NCBI GenBank assembly: GCA_003567625.1
Contig: PWZB01000140.1
Coordinates: 1-33,694 of the forward strand
Length of the DNA stretch: 33,694 nucleotides
Direction: 5' to 3'
Source of the DNA: Bacteroidales bacterium
GTDB lineage: Bacteria; Bacteroidota; Bacteroidia; Bacteroidales; UBA7960
Below are positions 19,693 through 28,239 of the stretch, piece by piece (the stretch's first letter is position 1; every line of letters starts with the position of its first letter). Under the pieces are notes generated by a model, which was given only the letters and a program-made list of their open reading frames with translations, was not told the origin of the DNA and did not search any database. Both the position numbers and the translations under genes were made by a program.

Positions 19693-19887
19693 TCAAGATT
19701 CCTCCTGGTTCCTCATTTTTTGAACATGAATGGCTTTAAGCTTCTCATCCCGCTTTTTTATGGAAGGTTTAGTATATTTCTGCCTTTCGCGTACTTCCTT
19801 CAAAACCCCGGCTTTCTCAAACTTTCGCTTAAACTTTTTTAATACACGATCCATATTTTCCCCTTCTTTGATAGGTATAATAATCAT
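19693..19887 (-). CDS. rpsU: 30S ribosomal protein S21
   Basis: This 64-residue basic protein is S21, which helps the 30S subunit in initiation. It reads MIIIPIKEGENMDRVLKKFKRKFEKAGVLKEVRERQ and ends in a charged tail. I chose the ATG at 19887; the frame extends 14 residues upstream (from 19929), but that part is not S21-like. The gene is first in the rpsU-xerC-hpf operon and has a strong promoter match at 19961-19991. Confidence 0.95.
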   Translation of the reverse strand: MIIIPIKEGENMDRVLKKFKRKFEKAGVLKEVRERQKYTKPSIKKRDEKLKAIHVQKMRNQEES

Positions 19888-19960
19888 AAATTCCTCAAAA
19901 TAATTTTTTAAAATATTATTAATTAACAATCATATAAAACCAATACTTAATTTCGGGGTG

Positions 19961-19991
19961 CAAAGATAATAATAACTTTACATTAATCAAA
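19961..19991 (-). promoter_or_regulatory. Promoter of rpsU-xerC-hpf
   Basis: On the minus strand TTTG (19991-19988) is followed after 19 bp by TATCTTTG (19968-19961), an exact match to the Bacteroidota pattern. The leader to rpsU would be about 70 nt. The rest of the 288-bp gap up to 20175 holds only a weak plus-strand -7 box. Confidence 0.65.
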
Positions 19992-20126
19992 TAGTTTAAC
20001 CAAAGATTTTTTGAAAAATATTAAAATCTGCTCGAAACACCTTTGCAACAAATGGTCACTTAATACCATCAAGGCAATGGATAATTATGAAAAGGCTGTG
20101 AATTACATATTCTTGCCTGATTTTTT

Positions 20127-20134
20127 TATTTTTG
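20127..20134 (+). promoter_or_regulatory. -7 box upstream of the secreted unknown gene
   Basis: TATTTTTG matches TAnnTTTG exactly and lies 41 bp before the ATG at 20176. No TTTG occurs at the usual distance upstream, so it may be weak or need an activator. Confidence 0.35.
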
Positions 20135-20175
20135 TACAAGTTTATTTACTGATTTAACAATTAAACCTTAAAAAA

Positions 20176-20712
20176 ATGAAAAAAAATATATTAATTATTT
20201 CACTGCTGTCGATTTATTCTTTTTTGCATGTATCGGGGCCGGGTATTCAACTTTATTCCGCAGAAACAGAAGATGAGCCTTATGCGCCGGTTTTTTCACT
20301 TCCTGATGATACTGACCGGGCAGAAATTTATATTCATCAGCAGGAAAGAGTACAAAGTATGATACCATCAAAAGCCGAAGTTAAAATACCCCCATATCCC
20401 GGGGCCGTTGTATTTCTTGTACATACAACAGATGAATTAAAACAAATGACAGGCAAGGATGGCCTTGCTGAGATCAGGTTAATTGCCGGCGATCCTCTTG
20501 ACGAGATTGTCAAGTTTTATCAAGAACATCTTCCCGGTTGGAACTATGATGAAAACTTTTCCGTATTCTGGTATGGTGAAGGTGATATCACTATATCTCA
20601 ATTAATGGGAGGAATGCCACATATTTCTATAAGGGAAGCATCTCCGACGGTTCAGGAGCTGGCCCCGGATGCCACTTATTTGATAGGGATAGTATATGAA
20701 ACGGATAAATAG
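20176..20712 (+). CDS. Secreted protein of unknown function
   Basis: This 178-residue protein has an N-terminal signal peptide (MKKNILIISLLSIYSFLHVSG, cleavage probably before AETEDEP near residue 29) and no lipobox cysteine, so it should be periplasmic or secreted. The mature part contains VKIPPYPGAVVFLV and, later, DPLDEIVKFYQEHLPGW. That layout (a PYPGA start, then a helix ending FYxxxLPGW) recalls small uncharacterised domains in exported proteins, but I cannot name the family. No catalytic motif is visible. It converges with the acyltransferase gene, leaving 191 bp in between without a clear terminator. Confidence 0.7.
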   Translation: MKKNILIISLLSIYSFLHVSGPGIQLYSAETEDEPYAPVFSLPDDTDRAEIYIHQQERVQSMIPSKAEVKIPPYPGAVVFLVHTTDELKQMTGKDGLAEIRLIAGDPLDEIVKFYQEHLPGWNYDENFSVFWYGEGDITISQLMGGMPHISIREASPTVQELAPDATYLIGIVYETDK

Positions 20713-20903
20713 TTAAAACTTAAAATGAGTTCTTTCCGGGCTTCCTTGCTTTTTTTGAAGTTATAAAAACTCCATTGATATTCAGCAAATCCGGACTCAA
20801 AAACAAAAAAGATTCACAATCCGGAAGTAAGGAAAAATTTTATCATTTCTTGCAAATAATAGCAGATCAATATATTTATTTATTATCTAAAGAGGTAAGA
20901 ACC

Positions 20904-22076
20904 TTATTTTGATTTTTGTTTTGCCACCCATGAGCTTCTCAAAAAGATTATAGGCCAGCCGAATATTGGAATGAAGAAGGCAAGTATTATCGGCTTATTT
21001 ATTATCAGTTTCAGTATAGTAAAAATATTTATGTCGTGTATTGATTTGGTATTTCCAGAATAATAGCGTCTGTCATATTCTGAGAAAAGGAATGGCCAGT
21101 TCATGAGCATAAAGTAGTGCAATTTTCGGCGGTTTTTTATTGCTTCTCTGAATAGTGATCCAAAGCGATATGGGTTTTTACCGTACTTGCGGCGGGCTTC
21201 ATTAAGGTCTTCCTGCATTTGCTTGCGTATATAGGTGGTAATATTTCTCAGGTCGCTGTTTGTAATTTCTTTCAAAGGTTTATCAATCATTTCCCACGGG
21301 CGTATTTTTCTGCCAAAGACAAAATAAAGTTTGGCGGGCAATGCGATATAAAACATCCAGGGTTGAAAAAAAACGAGCAACGTAGTGATTCCAACCGGCA
21401 CAAAAGGTATTCCCAGAATACGGGCTTGTTTGTTAAGCCAGGGCCAAGAGTATGCAAACGGATTAATATACTCGGCATTTACTGTTGAAAAAGTTATTAT
21501 TTCACACTTATACTTCAGACTCATTCTCACAAAGGTGTTTCGCATTTCCTGCAGCTGATATCTGCGGTTAAAGCCCTTGCCTATTCCTTCAACACCTTCG
21601 GGATAAACCAAAACATTATGTTCTGCCTGGTTCATCATGGTTTCAAAATTGGTGAACGTAGCCGGAACACCGCCAAATCTTTTCCAAAGGCTGGCTATCA
21701 GGAAAGGATTCATAAAAAGATTATCGGTAAGAGCAGGTGCAATTAGTGCACGGGCAACACCCTGTGCAAAACCGAATCTTTCATACAGCTTATAACTGAA
21801 TGTTATGGCATCCCATGGGAAAGCCATTCCCGAATGATTTGTGACCAGCAAATAGGGCTTATCACTTTTTTGCCGGTGAGGGTATTCGCCCCAACCAACC
21901 ATTTCACTACGAAACCATGTTTCGTTTATAGGCTTTATCAACTCCTCAAGTATAAATTTTGTATAAGAAGGCGAGAAGTTACGGTTCAGCTTGTGAAGAT
22001 TTTCTTTTGCAATCTTTTCTCCCGACGAGGTAAAGAATCTTCTCAGAGAATATGTAATTTCCTTATTTTTTGTCAT
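20904..22076 (-). CDS. PlsC-type acyltransferase family protein
   Basis: This 390-residue protein has a glycerolipid acyltransferase (PlsC/LPLAT) domain. The first motif reads NHSGMAFPWD, with H81 and D89; the spacing of six residues between H and D instead of the usual four resembles the diacylglycerol-acyltransferase-like branch. The second block is VYPEGVEGIGK (158-168), the acyl-acceptor site. Hydrophobic segments occur near residues 222-250 (ILGIPFVPVGITTLLVFFQPWMF) and at the C-terminus (IILAFFIPIFGWPIIFL), so it is probably membrane-bound. It is the last gene of the operon; its start overlaps the channel gene by 14 bp, implying coupled translation. It may adjust membrane lipids, but acyl donor and acceptor are unknown. 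Confidence 0.82.
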   Translation of the reverse strand: MTKNKEITYSLRRFFTSSGEKIAKENLHKLNRNFSPSYTKFILEELIKPINETWFRSEMVGWGEYPHRQKSDKPYLLVTNHSGMAFPWDAITFSYKLYERFGFAQGVARALIAPALTDNLFMNPFLIASLWKRFGGVPATFTNFETMMNQAEHNVLVYPEGVEGIGKGFNRRYQLQEMRNTFVRMSLKYKCEIITFSTVNAEYINPFAYSWPWLNKQARILGIPFVPVGITTLLVFFQPWMFYIALPAKLYFVFGRKIRPWEMIDKPLKEITNSDLRNITTYIRKQMQEDLNEARRKYGKNPYRFGSLFREAIKNRRKLHYFMLMNWPFLFSEYDRRYYSGNTKSIHDINIFTILKLIINKPIILAFFIPIFGWPIIFLRSSWVAKQKSK

Positions 22077-22782
22077 CTATTTTTTTAAAGTATTCTTTAA
22101 TATGCTGAGAAATTCTTGCTGCATGTCTTGAGTTTACTGCAAAATATTTAACCAAATATCTTTCCCCCGGCTCATTTTCATTGTCCAAAGGTTCAACGGT
22201 TGGCTTTTTAACCGGTATTGTCCATGGCAACAGCATGATCTTTTTGGCGATCATATCGCAAGCATCTTCTTTCCCGGCACTGCTTTCTATTGTAACAGTT
22301 GTTTCATACCTTTTCAATCTATCGGGAGCGGGTTGGCAAGTAATTATTTCACCAGTAAGACTGCTGTAAGGGATTTTCATGAGCTTACCGTCGTCTGTTT
22401 CAATTTCAAGCGAGCGATATCCGAGTTTTTTTAACTTCCCCGCTGTTTTTGGCAGGCTGATGTGTTGATTGATCTGGAACGGCATCTCTGATTTAAGTAC
22501 TATTCCCGCTATAAAATCTCTTACCACGAACCAACCTATCCCTATTATTATTGAAATAATAACGGCATACATCAGGATGTCATAAAAATGGTAATGGCGG
22601 AAAACACCTCTTAAAGCCCATAATAGGTACAAAAACCACAATAAAAATTCAACAGCAGGAAAAACCCGCTGAAATACCGGGTGGATTTTTTCACCGACAA
22701 CCGCCGATTGTATTGCTTTATTTGCCAACCACAGGATAACAAAAAGAGCAAATCCGGCAATTATATATAAAGCTATTGCCAT
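22063..22782 (-). CDS. Small MscS-family mechanosensitive channel
   Basis: This 239-residue membrane protein has three likely membrane helices (about residues 3-20, 41-59 and 68-87), then the MscS-type segment RDFIAGIVLKSEMPFQINQHI and a beta domain with KLKKLGYRSLEIETDDGKLMKIPYSSL. MscS-family proteins open under membrane tension and release solutes. The pore helix here is less Gly/Ala-rich than in classical MscS, so conductance and gating may differ. It lies 30 bp after the giant transporter-ATPase gene and overlaps the acyltransferase gene by 14 bp, so all three are probably made together. Confidence 0.83.
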   Translation of the reverse strand: MAIALYIIAGFALFVILWLANKAIQSAVVGEKIHPVFQRVFPAVEFLLWFLYLLWALRGVFRHYHFYDILMYAVIISIIIGIGWFVVRDFIAGIVLKSEMPFQINQHISLPKTAGKLKKLGYRSLEIETDDGKLMKIPYSSLTGEIITCQPAPDRLKRYETTVTIESSAGKEDACDMIAKKIMLLPWTIPVKKPTVEPLDNENEPGERYLVKYFAVNSRHAARISQHIKEYFKKIDDKK

Positions 22783-22812
22783 TTTTCCCTGAATCTTTCT
22801 TTTAAAATAAAG

Positions 22813-25800
22813 TTACAACATTTTTTTGTTTCTCAACTTTCTCTCTATAACCGGTTCAAGGTATGGGTTAAGTGCATAAGTGTCTTTAAATTTTTCTTCA
22901 ACAATACCTGCTCTTAGCATGTTTTGTACAATCATGCGGGTTTGTGGTTGTGTTTGGCAAAGCACATCGGACAATTTTTCAATATCAAGCCTGCGATGCA
23001 GTAAAAATTGTGAAATTACAATCCACAAATCATCACTTATTTCGTTAAGGTAATAGGTTGGTGGCTTTTTAGGCAAATCAATTATTAACAGATCACCGTT
23101 TATTTTTTTTATATTACTTATCCATGCTTTAGCCGTTTGGCCGGGATTTCCCCTGGTAAGTTCAAAATATTTATTAAACAATTTTGCAAAATCCCATTCA
23201 GAAAAATTATCTTCATTTTTTTTATTTAACTCAAACTTCAGGCCACCCGCTTTATGACGCAGCATTATCATATCTTTCAGCTCCCTGGCTTCCAGGGGTT
23301 CGCATTGTACATGGCCTAAAAAATAATCATCAAAATTATAAATACTATTCAAAAAATTATAAGCATGAGTATTACAGTTTACTATGAAAAAAAACTTTTT
23401 ACCATAAATATTTATAAGTTCCAAAAACCTGTTCAAATATTCCTGTCCGTTGTCGGTTCGGCTCCACCAAAGCTCGATATCATCTATGATTATAACCTTG
23501 TTTGAAGGTTGTGTATCAAGATAATCAGCAATATTTCTGTCTGTACCAAACGATTTTTTCAGTGCATTATCCCAGCTTTTATTATCAGGCTTTTCTCCTT
23601 TTGGTGCTTTAATTATATGTTTTTGATATCCGGGCATAAATTGCTTTACAATAATTTTCGAAAAACTTGATTTGCCCGAATCACGCTCACCGGTGATCAA
23701 TAATCCGCCCGGATATCCGTTTTCGAAACGTGCTAAAGCTTTTTCAGCTTCCTGGAGCTGTTTTTTCATGCCTACCCATAAATCTTTATTTATAGTGGAA
23801 CTGCCTGAAAAAAGACTGAGATAATAGAATGGTATTTGCTTCAATATCTTTTTTTGTGGAGAAAGAGCTTCAATTATTTCATGAACTGCCTGGCTGCTTA
23901 TTTTATGCTGTTTTTCAAATGTTGTCAGCTTCCTGGCAAGCACTACGCCTTCACTTTTGGTATATATAGCCTTAACCATTTGATCTCTGAAAGTTTTACC
24001 AATTTTAGCACTACTCTCCTTAATCTTTCGTTTAATTGCATTATCTTTCTTAAAGCTATGCTTCCGTTTTTCCGGTTCGGTTTTATAATATAAATAAACG
24101 ACATTAATATTTTCGAACGCTGACATAAGGTAATTTTCCAAATTGATTGTTGTTTCATCAATGAGTTGAGAAATATTTTTCTCTTCATTTGTTATTCTGT
24201 CAAGTAATCTGTTGAGCAATGATTCGGTTTCCCGGTTGAAGATATCCGGATAAGCCTCATTGGCTTCTTTTTCAACATTTTCAAGATTGAACAGTGTAAG
24301 TCGAATTATATCACCGATATTTTGTGAAGAGCGATTGAGTTTCTCAGACAAATTCTCCAATTCCATACGTGTATTATTTATCAACTCAGTACCTATATAA
24401 AACTCGACTTTCTGTCGCACCACAAGGGTTTTTGCCTCGCTTAATCCAAACATGCCTTTTTCGACTTGCTGAAGAAACCGTTCATGGTTTATATCAGTTT
24501 TTTCCGGCAGTTCATCAATAACCTCCTGAACTTCTTTAAAGAAACGTTCAAATAACTCGTGCAGATCAATTTGCTTTTGTTCACTCAAAATATTCCTTAT
24601 ATCATCAGGTTCTTCAGATTTTTCATCTCTTTTAAATAACTCAACTTGTTTTTTCAATGTTCTTAGATTTTGCAACAAATTGCCTTCCACAAGTATTTTC
24701 AGTGAGTTAATTTTTTTGTGCAATTTGGTTTTAACACGGCTTTTAAATGCCACAAGTAAAAACTCCAGGTTGCTTTTATTTATAAATAGTTTAAGGTTAT
24801 TAAACCATATTTCCGGCATTTCTTTTATTTTCTGCACATCGTGGAAACCTTTTTTCAGTGCTTTCTGATATGTTTTGAGTTTAAACTTTGATGCAGGGTT
24901 GTCCAGTATATAGCTTATTTTTTGCAGGTTGATATAAAGATCTGCATTAAGTTTATTACTTATCTTTTCGAAGGTCTGTTTTGTTTCTTGTTGAATAGTT
25001 TTCTGCTGCATTGAAAGACGTTGTCCTTCCATGCGGATTATTTGCAGCACTTTATCGTGGTTATCAAAGTTCTTTTCTGCTTTTTCAAGGGTTTCAAGCA
25101 TATCTGAAAAATGATTTCTCAGGCTTGCAACCATTCTGTAAGAATAAGCCCTGAAATCGTTGTTAACCGAGTCAAGCGCATCCAGCCTGCGATTGTACAT
25201 GAACAAGTGAACAGTTTTTTTCAATTCTACTTTTTGCCTTACCGGGCGCCTTAAGATTTTGGCATAAAACTTCTTCCGTAGCTTAAAAAGTTTTATGACG
25301 GCTTTCTCACCCCGGTCTATTGAAAATTCGTCATGATTAAAATTAACAAAAACCTTTTCTGGTATTTCAGCTGTAGCAGCTTCCAAATCTCTGCAGCAAT
25401 CATTTATTGCTTCTGACAAATACCCCTTAGCTTCAGGCAATATTTCATCATTGAGTTTAAGCAAATAATTCTTTGCTTTATAGGCAAAATCATTAATGAT
25501 TTTATTAAAGATGTTTTTATCCGGAAACTCTTCTTTTGATTCAATTATACTTTCGAGCTGAGTGAAAAGCTTTCCGGGATAATCCTTAAAGCTTTCAAGG
25601 TAGTTGTCAAAAATTATTGACGATTGTCCAAATCCGTTTTTAAGATATTTTATATGTATATCATGAAACTTTTTACTAATGTTTAAAACCTCATTTTCGA
25701 GAATTTTTTTCCGGGGGTATTTTATTTGTTCAATAACCGGTTTTTCCGTTACGCCTTTTACAATATCCTCTTTAATTTTTTCCCTTTCATAATCGCCTAT

Positions 25801-27978
25801 AACACTTATCTCGTCAAACTCGCTACCAGCTTTAATAAGTAGTGTTGTACTCAATTGGCTGATTTTTTCGCTTAGTTTTTCAAGGGGAGCTGCATCCGGA
25901 TTCAGATCCTTTTCTTCGATTGGCAATAAAGTTAAATCTGTATTTTCTGATTCTTTTTTAATGATTTCCGTTTCCGATAACCTTTCCACGCTGTTGTTTA
26001 TAATTTTAACTTCTCCGAACAGTCTTGTGTTATCAATCATATGATCGGCCAGGTCATATATTTTTTCGGTGATGCTGCTGTCATAATTAATGATCAAAAC
26101 TCTCAACCTTGCTGACCTCCATGCTGGGTCGGATGTGATAAATTTGATCAAAGTAAGGCCGTAGGTAAATTCACGCCCATAGCCTTTCCACCAAAGGTCT
26201 ATGCGTTTTTTCTGTCCGAAGCCTTTGTTTCGGTCGAAACTGAGTATTGCAATATTATAATTGAGTTGTATAAAGTTTCTAAGTGCCTTGATAAACCTTG
26301 CAGGGTTTTTTGTATTACGGCTCCATCCCAACAGAGTTGTGTTTGGTTCAAACCCGGTAAAGCCATATACGCGGCAAATCAAATCCATGCCCTGGTATAT
26401 ATCGCTGCATTCGTGTCTTCGTGTGAAAACCGTTTTCCCGTAATTGTCAGTATCTATTATTGATTGTGCCTGTTTGCTGAAGAGTACATCTTCGGATGGG
26501 TTTTCAATAAGTTCAAAATTTGTAAATACTCCCATTCTCCCAACCATAGACCTTGCAATTTCAACAAGGTGTGGCCTTGATTTAGCTCCTCCACTGAACA
26601 GAATTATGTTTGGCCGCCAGTTGCGCTTATCCAGACCGCCTTGTATTGAAAGCTTCGTAATACCATATTTGATTATAGATGACCATACGCCGCTCCAGGT
26701 ATCGCCCGATTGCAGCCTTAACTCCTTTCGTTTTATTATAAAGAAGATGCCTCCCATAATCAAAACAGCAATTATCATGGCAATAATGTCGAGCTGTATC
26801 ATTATAATAAAACATGCCACACCACCTATCACACTAACCAAAACCGGGATGCGAAAAGAAGGTCTGAAGTCGGAACCTGCCCAGTTTTCAATTGCACAGG
26901 TGAGATTTAAGAAACCATATGTTATAATGAAAAATATTGTTACTATCCGGGCAATAATATTTAGATCACCGATAAGGATACCTGCGAGAGCTATGGCAAA
27001 AGTCAGCAACAAAGCATTACGCGGCTGATTGGAGGCGCCAAAACCCTTTGCAAATATTTTGGGAGTTATTTTATCAATGGCTGTAGCCTGTAATATGCGC
27101 GGTGCACCAAGAATACTTCCAAGCGCCGACGAAAGAGTTGCACCCCAGATACCTGCTACTACCACTGGTGCAAAAAATGAAATATTCAACAATACAGCGG
27201 GATCATGTATTAACACATGCCTGTCTACAGTATTTGAAAGGAAAACTGCCAAACCGGTATATATAATCAGCCCGGCGAATATGGCTGCCATTGTTCCCAC
27301 CGGTATAGCTTTCCCGGGGTTACGCAGATCACCCGACATTGAAGAACCCGTACTAAATCCGGTTACTGCCGGAAAAAAAATAGCAAAAAGAGCAATCCAG
27401 GTAAATGTCTCTGAAGTAAAGTTTAACACCGGCCTGTCAGGCTGCAAATCATGCTGCCCGAAAAAAATAGAGATTAATGACAGTAAAATAACAAGGAGGA
27501 TAATAACCTGGGTTTTCAAAGCCAGATTAGTGCTTATAAAAGTCAGAGTTGTAATGAACAGCAAAGCTAAAACACCTGTAATCCTTACCAAATCTTTGGT
27601 AATCTCAAACCCCAGGGCGGTAAGAAAAACCTCTGAAAACCCTATTAAATAAAGGCTGATACTAAAGGATAAACCCACAAAAAAAGCCATGCCCAAAGTG
27701 CCCCCTATCGGAAGCCCGAGACTGCGTGAAATTATATAATAATTGCCGCCCCTTTCAACTTTCTTATCCGTAGCAATGCTGGCTATACTCAAACCCGTGG
27801 TAACAGAAATAAGATGAGCAACAAGGATAATCCCAAGGGTTGCAATCAAACCGGCTTCACCTACAATCCATGGAAGCCTTAAATACATTATTACACCTAA
27901 TATAGAAAGCAAAGAAGGTGTAAATACGCCCTTAAATGTGCCAAACTTAGTACCTTTTGCACTCATAAACCCGTTCAT
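22813..27978 (-). CDS. SLC12-like cation-chloride cotransporter fused to a P-loop ATPase
   Basis: One uninterrupted frame of 1721 residues. Residues about 15-415 form a multi-helix APC-superfamily transporter beginning FGTFKGVFTPSLLSILGVIM, as in SLC12 (Na-K-Cl type) proteins. Residues about 430-640 look like the SLC12 cytoplasmic domain: NWRPNIILFSGG (453-464), GFEPNTTLLGW (542-552) and IDLWWKGYG (593-601). Residues about 660-1400 are a long, charged, mainly helical region with no membrane segment. Then comes an AAA+/STAND-like NTPase with Walker A GERDSGKSS (1430-1438), Walker B VIIIDD (1495-1500) with E1502, a sensor-like FFIVNCN and TRGNPGQT. The last ~75 residues (from about 1646) look like a winged helix (LSDVLCQTQPQTRMIVQNML). 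Normal SLC12 proteins lack such an ATPase. It heads the operon with the MscS channel and acyltransferase. Transported ions and the role of ATP are unknown. Confidence 0.85.
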   Translation of the reverse strand: MNGFMSAKGTKFGTFKGVFTPSLLSILGVIMYLRLPWIVGEAGLIATLGIILVAHLISVTTGLSIASIATDKKVERGGNYYIISRSLGLPIGGTLGMAFFVGLSFSISLYLIGFSEVFLTALGFEITKDLVRITGVLALLFITTLTFISTNLALKTQVIILLVILLSLISIFFGQHDLQPDRPVLNFTSETFTWIALFAIFFPAVTGFSTGSSMSGDLRNPGKAIPVGTMAAIFAGLIIYTGLAVFLSNTVDRHVLIHDPAVLLNISFFAPVVVAGIWGATLSSALGSILGAPRILQATAIDKITPKIFAKGFGASNQPRNALLLTFAIALAGILIGDLNIIARIVTIFFIITYGFLNLTCAIENWAGSDFRPSFRIPVLVSVIGGVACFIIMIQLDIIAMIIAVLIMGGIFFIIKRKELRLQSGDTWSGVWSSIIKYGITKLSIQGGLDKRNWRPNIILFSGGAKSRPHLVEIARSMVGRMGVFTNFELIENPSEDVLFSKQAQSIIDTDNYGKTVFTRRHECSDIYQGMDLICRVYGFTGFEPNTTLLGWSRNTKNPARFIKALRNFIQLNYNIAILSFDRNKGFGQKKRIDLWWKGYGREFTYGLTLIKFITSDPAWRSARLRVLIINYDSSITEKIYDLADHMIDNTRLFGEVKIINNSVERLSETEIIKKESENTDLTLLPIEEKDLNPDAAPLEKLSEKISQLSTTLLIKAGSEFDEISVIGDYEREKIKEDIVKGVTEKPVIEQIKYPRKKILENEVLNISKKFHDIHIKYLKNGFGQSSIIFDNYLESFKDYPGKLFTQLESIIESKEEFPDKNIFNKIINDFAYKAKNYLLKLNDEILPEAKGYLSEAINDCCRDLEAATAEIPEKVFVNFNHDEFSIDRGEKAVIKLFKLRKKFYAKILRRPVRQKVELKKTVHLFMYNRRLDALDSVNNDFRAYSYRMVASLRNHFSDMLETLEKAEKNFDNHDKVLQIIRMEGQRLSMQQKTIQQETKQTFEKISNKLNADLYINLQKISYILDNPASKFKLKTYQKALKKGFHDVQKIKEMPEIWFNNLKLFINKSNLEFLLVAFKSRVKTKLHKKINSLKILVEGNLLQNLRTLKKQVELFKRDEKSEEPDDIRNILSEQKQIDLHELFERFFKEVQEVIDELPEKTDINHERFLQQVEKGMFGLSEAKTLVVRQKVEFYIGTELINNTRMELENLSEKLNRSSQNIGDIIRLTLFNLENVEKEANEAYPDIFNRETESLLNRLLDRITNEEKNISQLIDETTINLENYLMSAFENINVVYLYYKTEPEKRKHSFKKDNAIKRKIKESSAKIGKTFRDQMVKAIYTKSEGVVLARKLTTFEKQHKISSQAVHEIIEALSPQKKILKQIPFYYLSLFSGSSTINKDLWVGMKKQLQEAEKALARFENGYPGGLLITGERDSGKSSFSKIIVKQFMPGYQKHIIKAPKGEKPDNKSWDNALKKSFGTDRNIADYLDTQPSNKVIIIDDIELWWSRTDNGQEYLNRFLELINIYGKKFFFIVNCNTHAYNFLNSIYNFDDYFLGHVQCEPLEARELKDMIMLRHKAGGLKFELNKKNEDNFSEWDFAKLFNKYFELTRGNPGQTAKAWISNIKKINGDLLIIDLPKKPPTYYLNEISDDLWIVISQFLLHRRLDIEKLSDVLCQTQPQTRMIVQNMLRAGIVEEKFKDTYALNPYLEPVIERKLRNKKML

Positions 27979-28105
27979 TTTTTACAATATTAAAAAAAAA
28001 TGACGACATCAGTTGTTTTTTATAATAATATTCTGAACAAATATTCATAATTTTTTGTTTCACCTTTTCATCAACTGCTCACATGGGATCAATAAGCACC
28101 TTTAC

Positions 28106-28131
28106 CGGATTTGATTTGTAAATTAAATCCG
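28106..28131. promoter_or_regulatory. 26-bp palindrome in the divergent intergenic region
   Basis: Two 12-bp arms, CGGATTTGATTT and AAATTAAATCCG, face each other around a central GT with a single mismatch (a G-T pairing). It lies between the transporter-ATPase operon (minus) and the polysaccharide operon (plus). A 2-nt centre suits a dimeric regulator's operator better than a terminator loop, although a short T-rich run follows on the plus strand. The regulator is unknown. The rest of this 261-bp gap is AT-rich with only the promoter at 28183. Confidence 0.4.
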
Positions 28132-28182
28132 TTTTCTTATTCCAAAATATAATATTTATAAAATATAAAAATTAATTATTTC

Positions 28183-28190
28183 TATCTTTG
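28183..28190 (+). promoter_or_regulatory. -7 box of the polysaccharide operon
   Basis: TATCTTTG matches TAnnTTTG exactly, 49 bp before the aminotransferase ATG. The -33 box is not convincing (only TTTA, at 28155-28158, about 24 bp away), so activation by another factor is possible. Confidence 0.5.
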
Positions 28191-28239
28191 TAGCCTTAAA
28201 AATAATATTAGATATATTCAATGATAAACTCAACAGAAT

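Noticed and set aside
20713..20903. Bidirectional terminator between the secreted unknown gene and the acyltransferase
   Set aside because: Only short, imperfect complementary pieces around TTCCGG were found; no stable hairpin with a T tract.
26444..27652. Long plus-strand open frames (194 and 207 residues) opposite the transporter gene
   Set aside because: They lie antisense to the conserved SLC12-like coding region and have no recognisable domain or promoter.
22813..27978. Possible artificial fusion of two genes by frameshift
   Set aside because: The frame is open without interruption and the linker codon use looks like the rest; no internal start with its own upstream signal stands out. 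Read support was not available to check.
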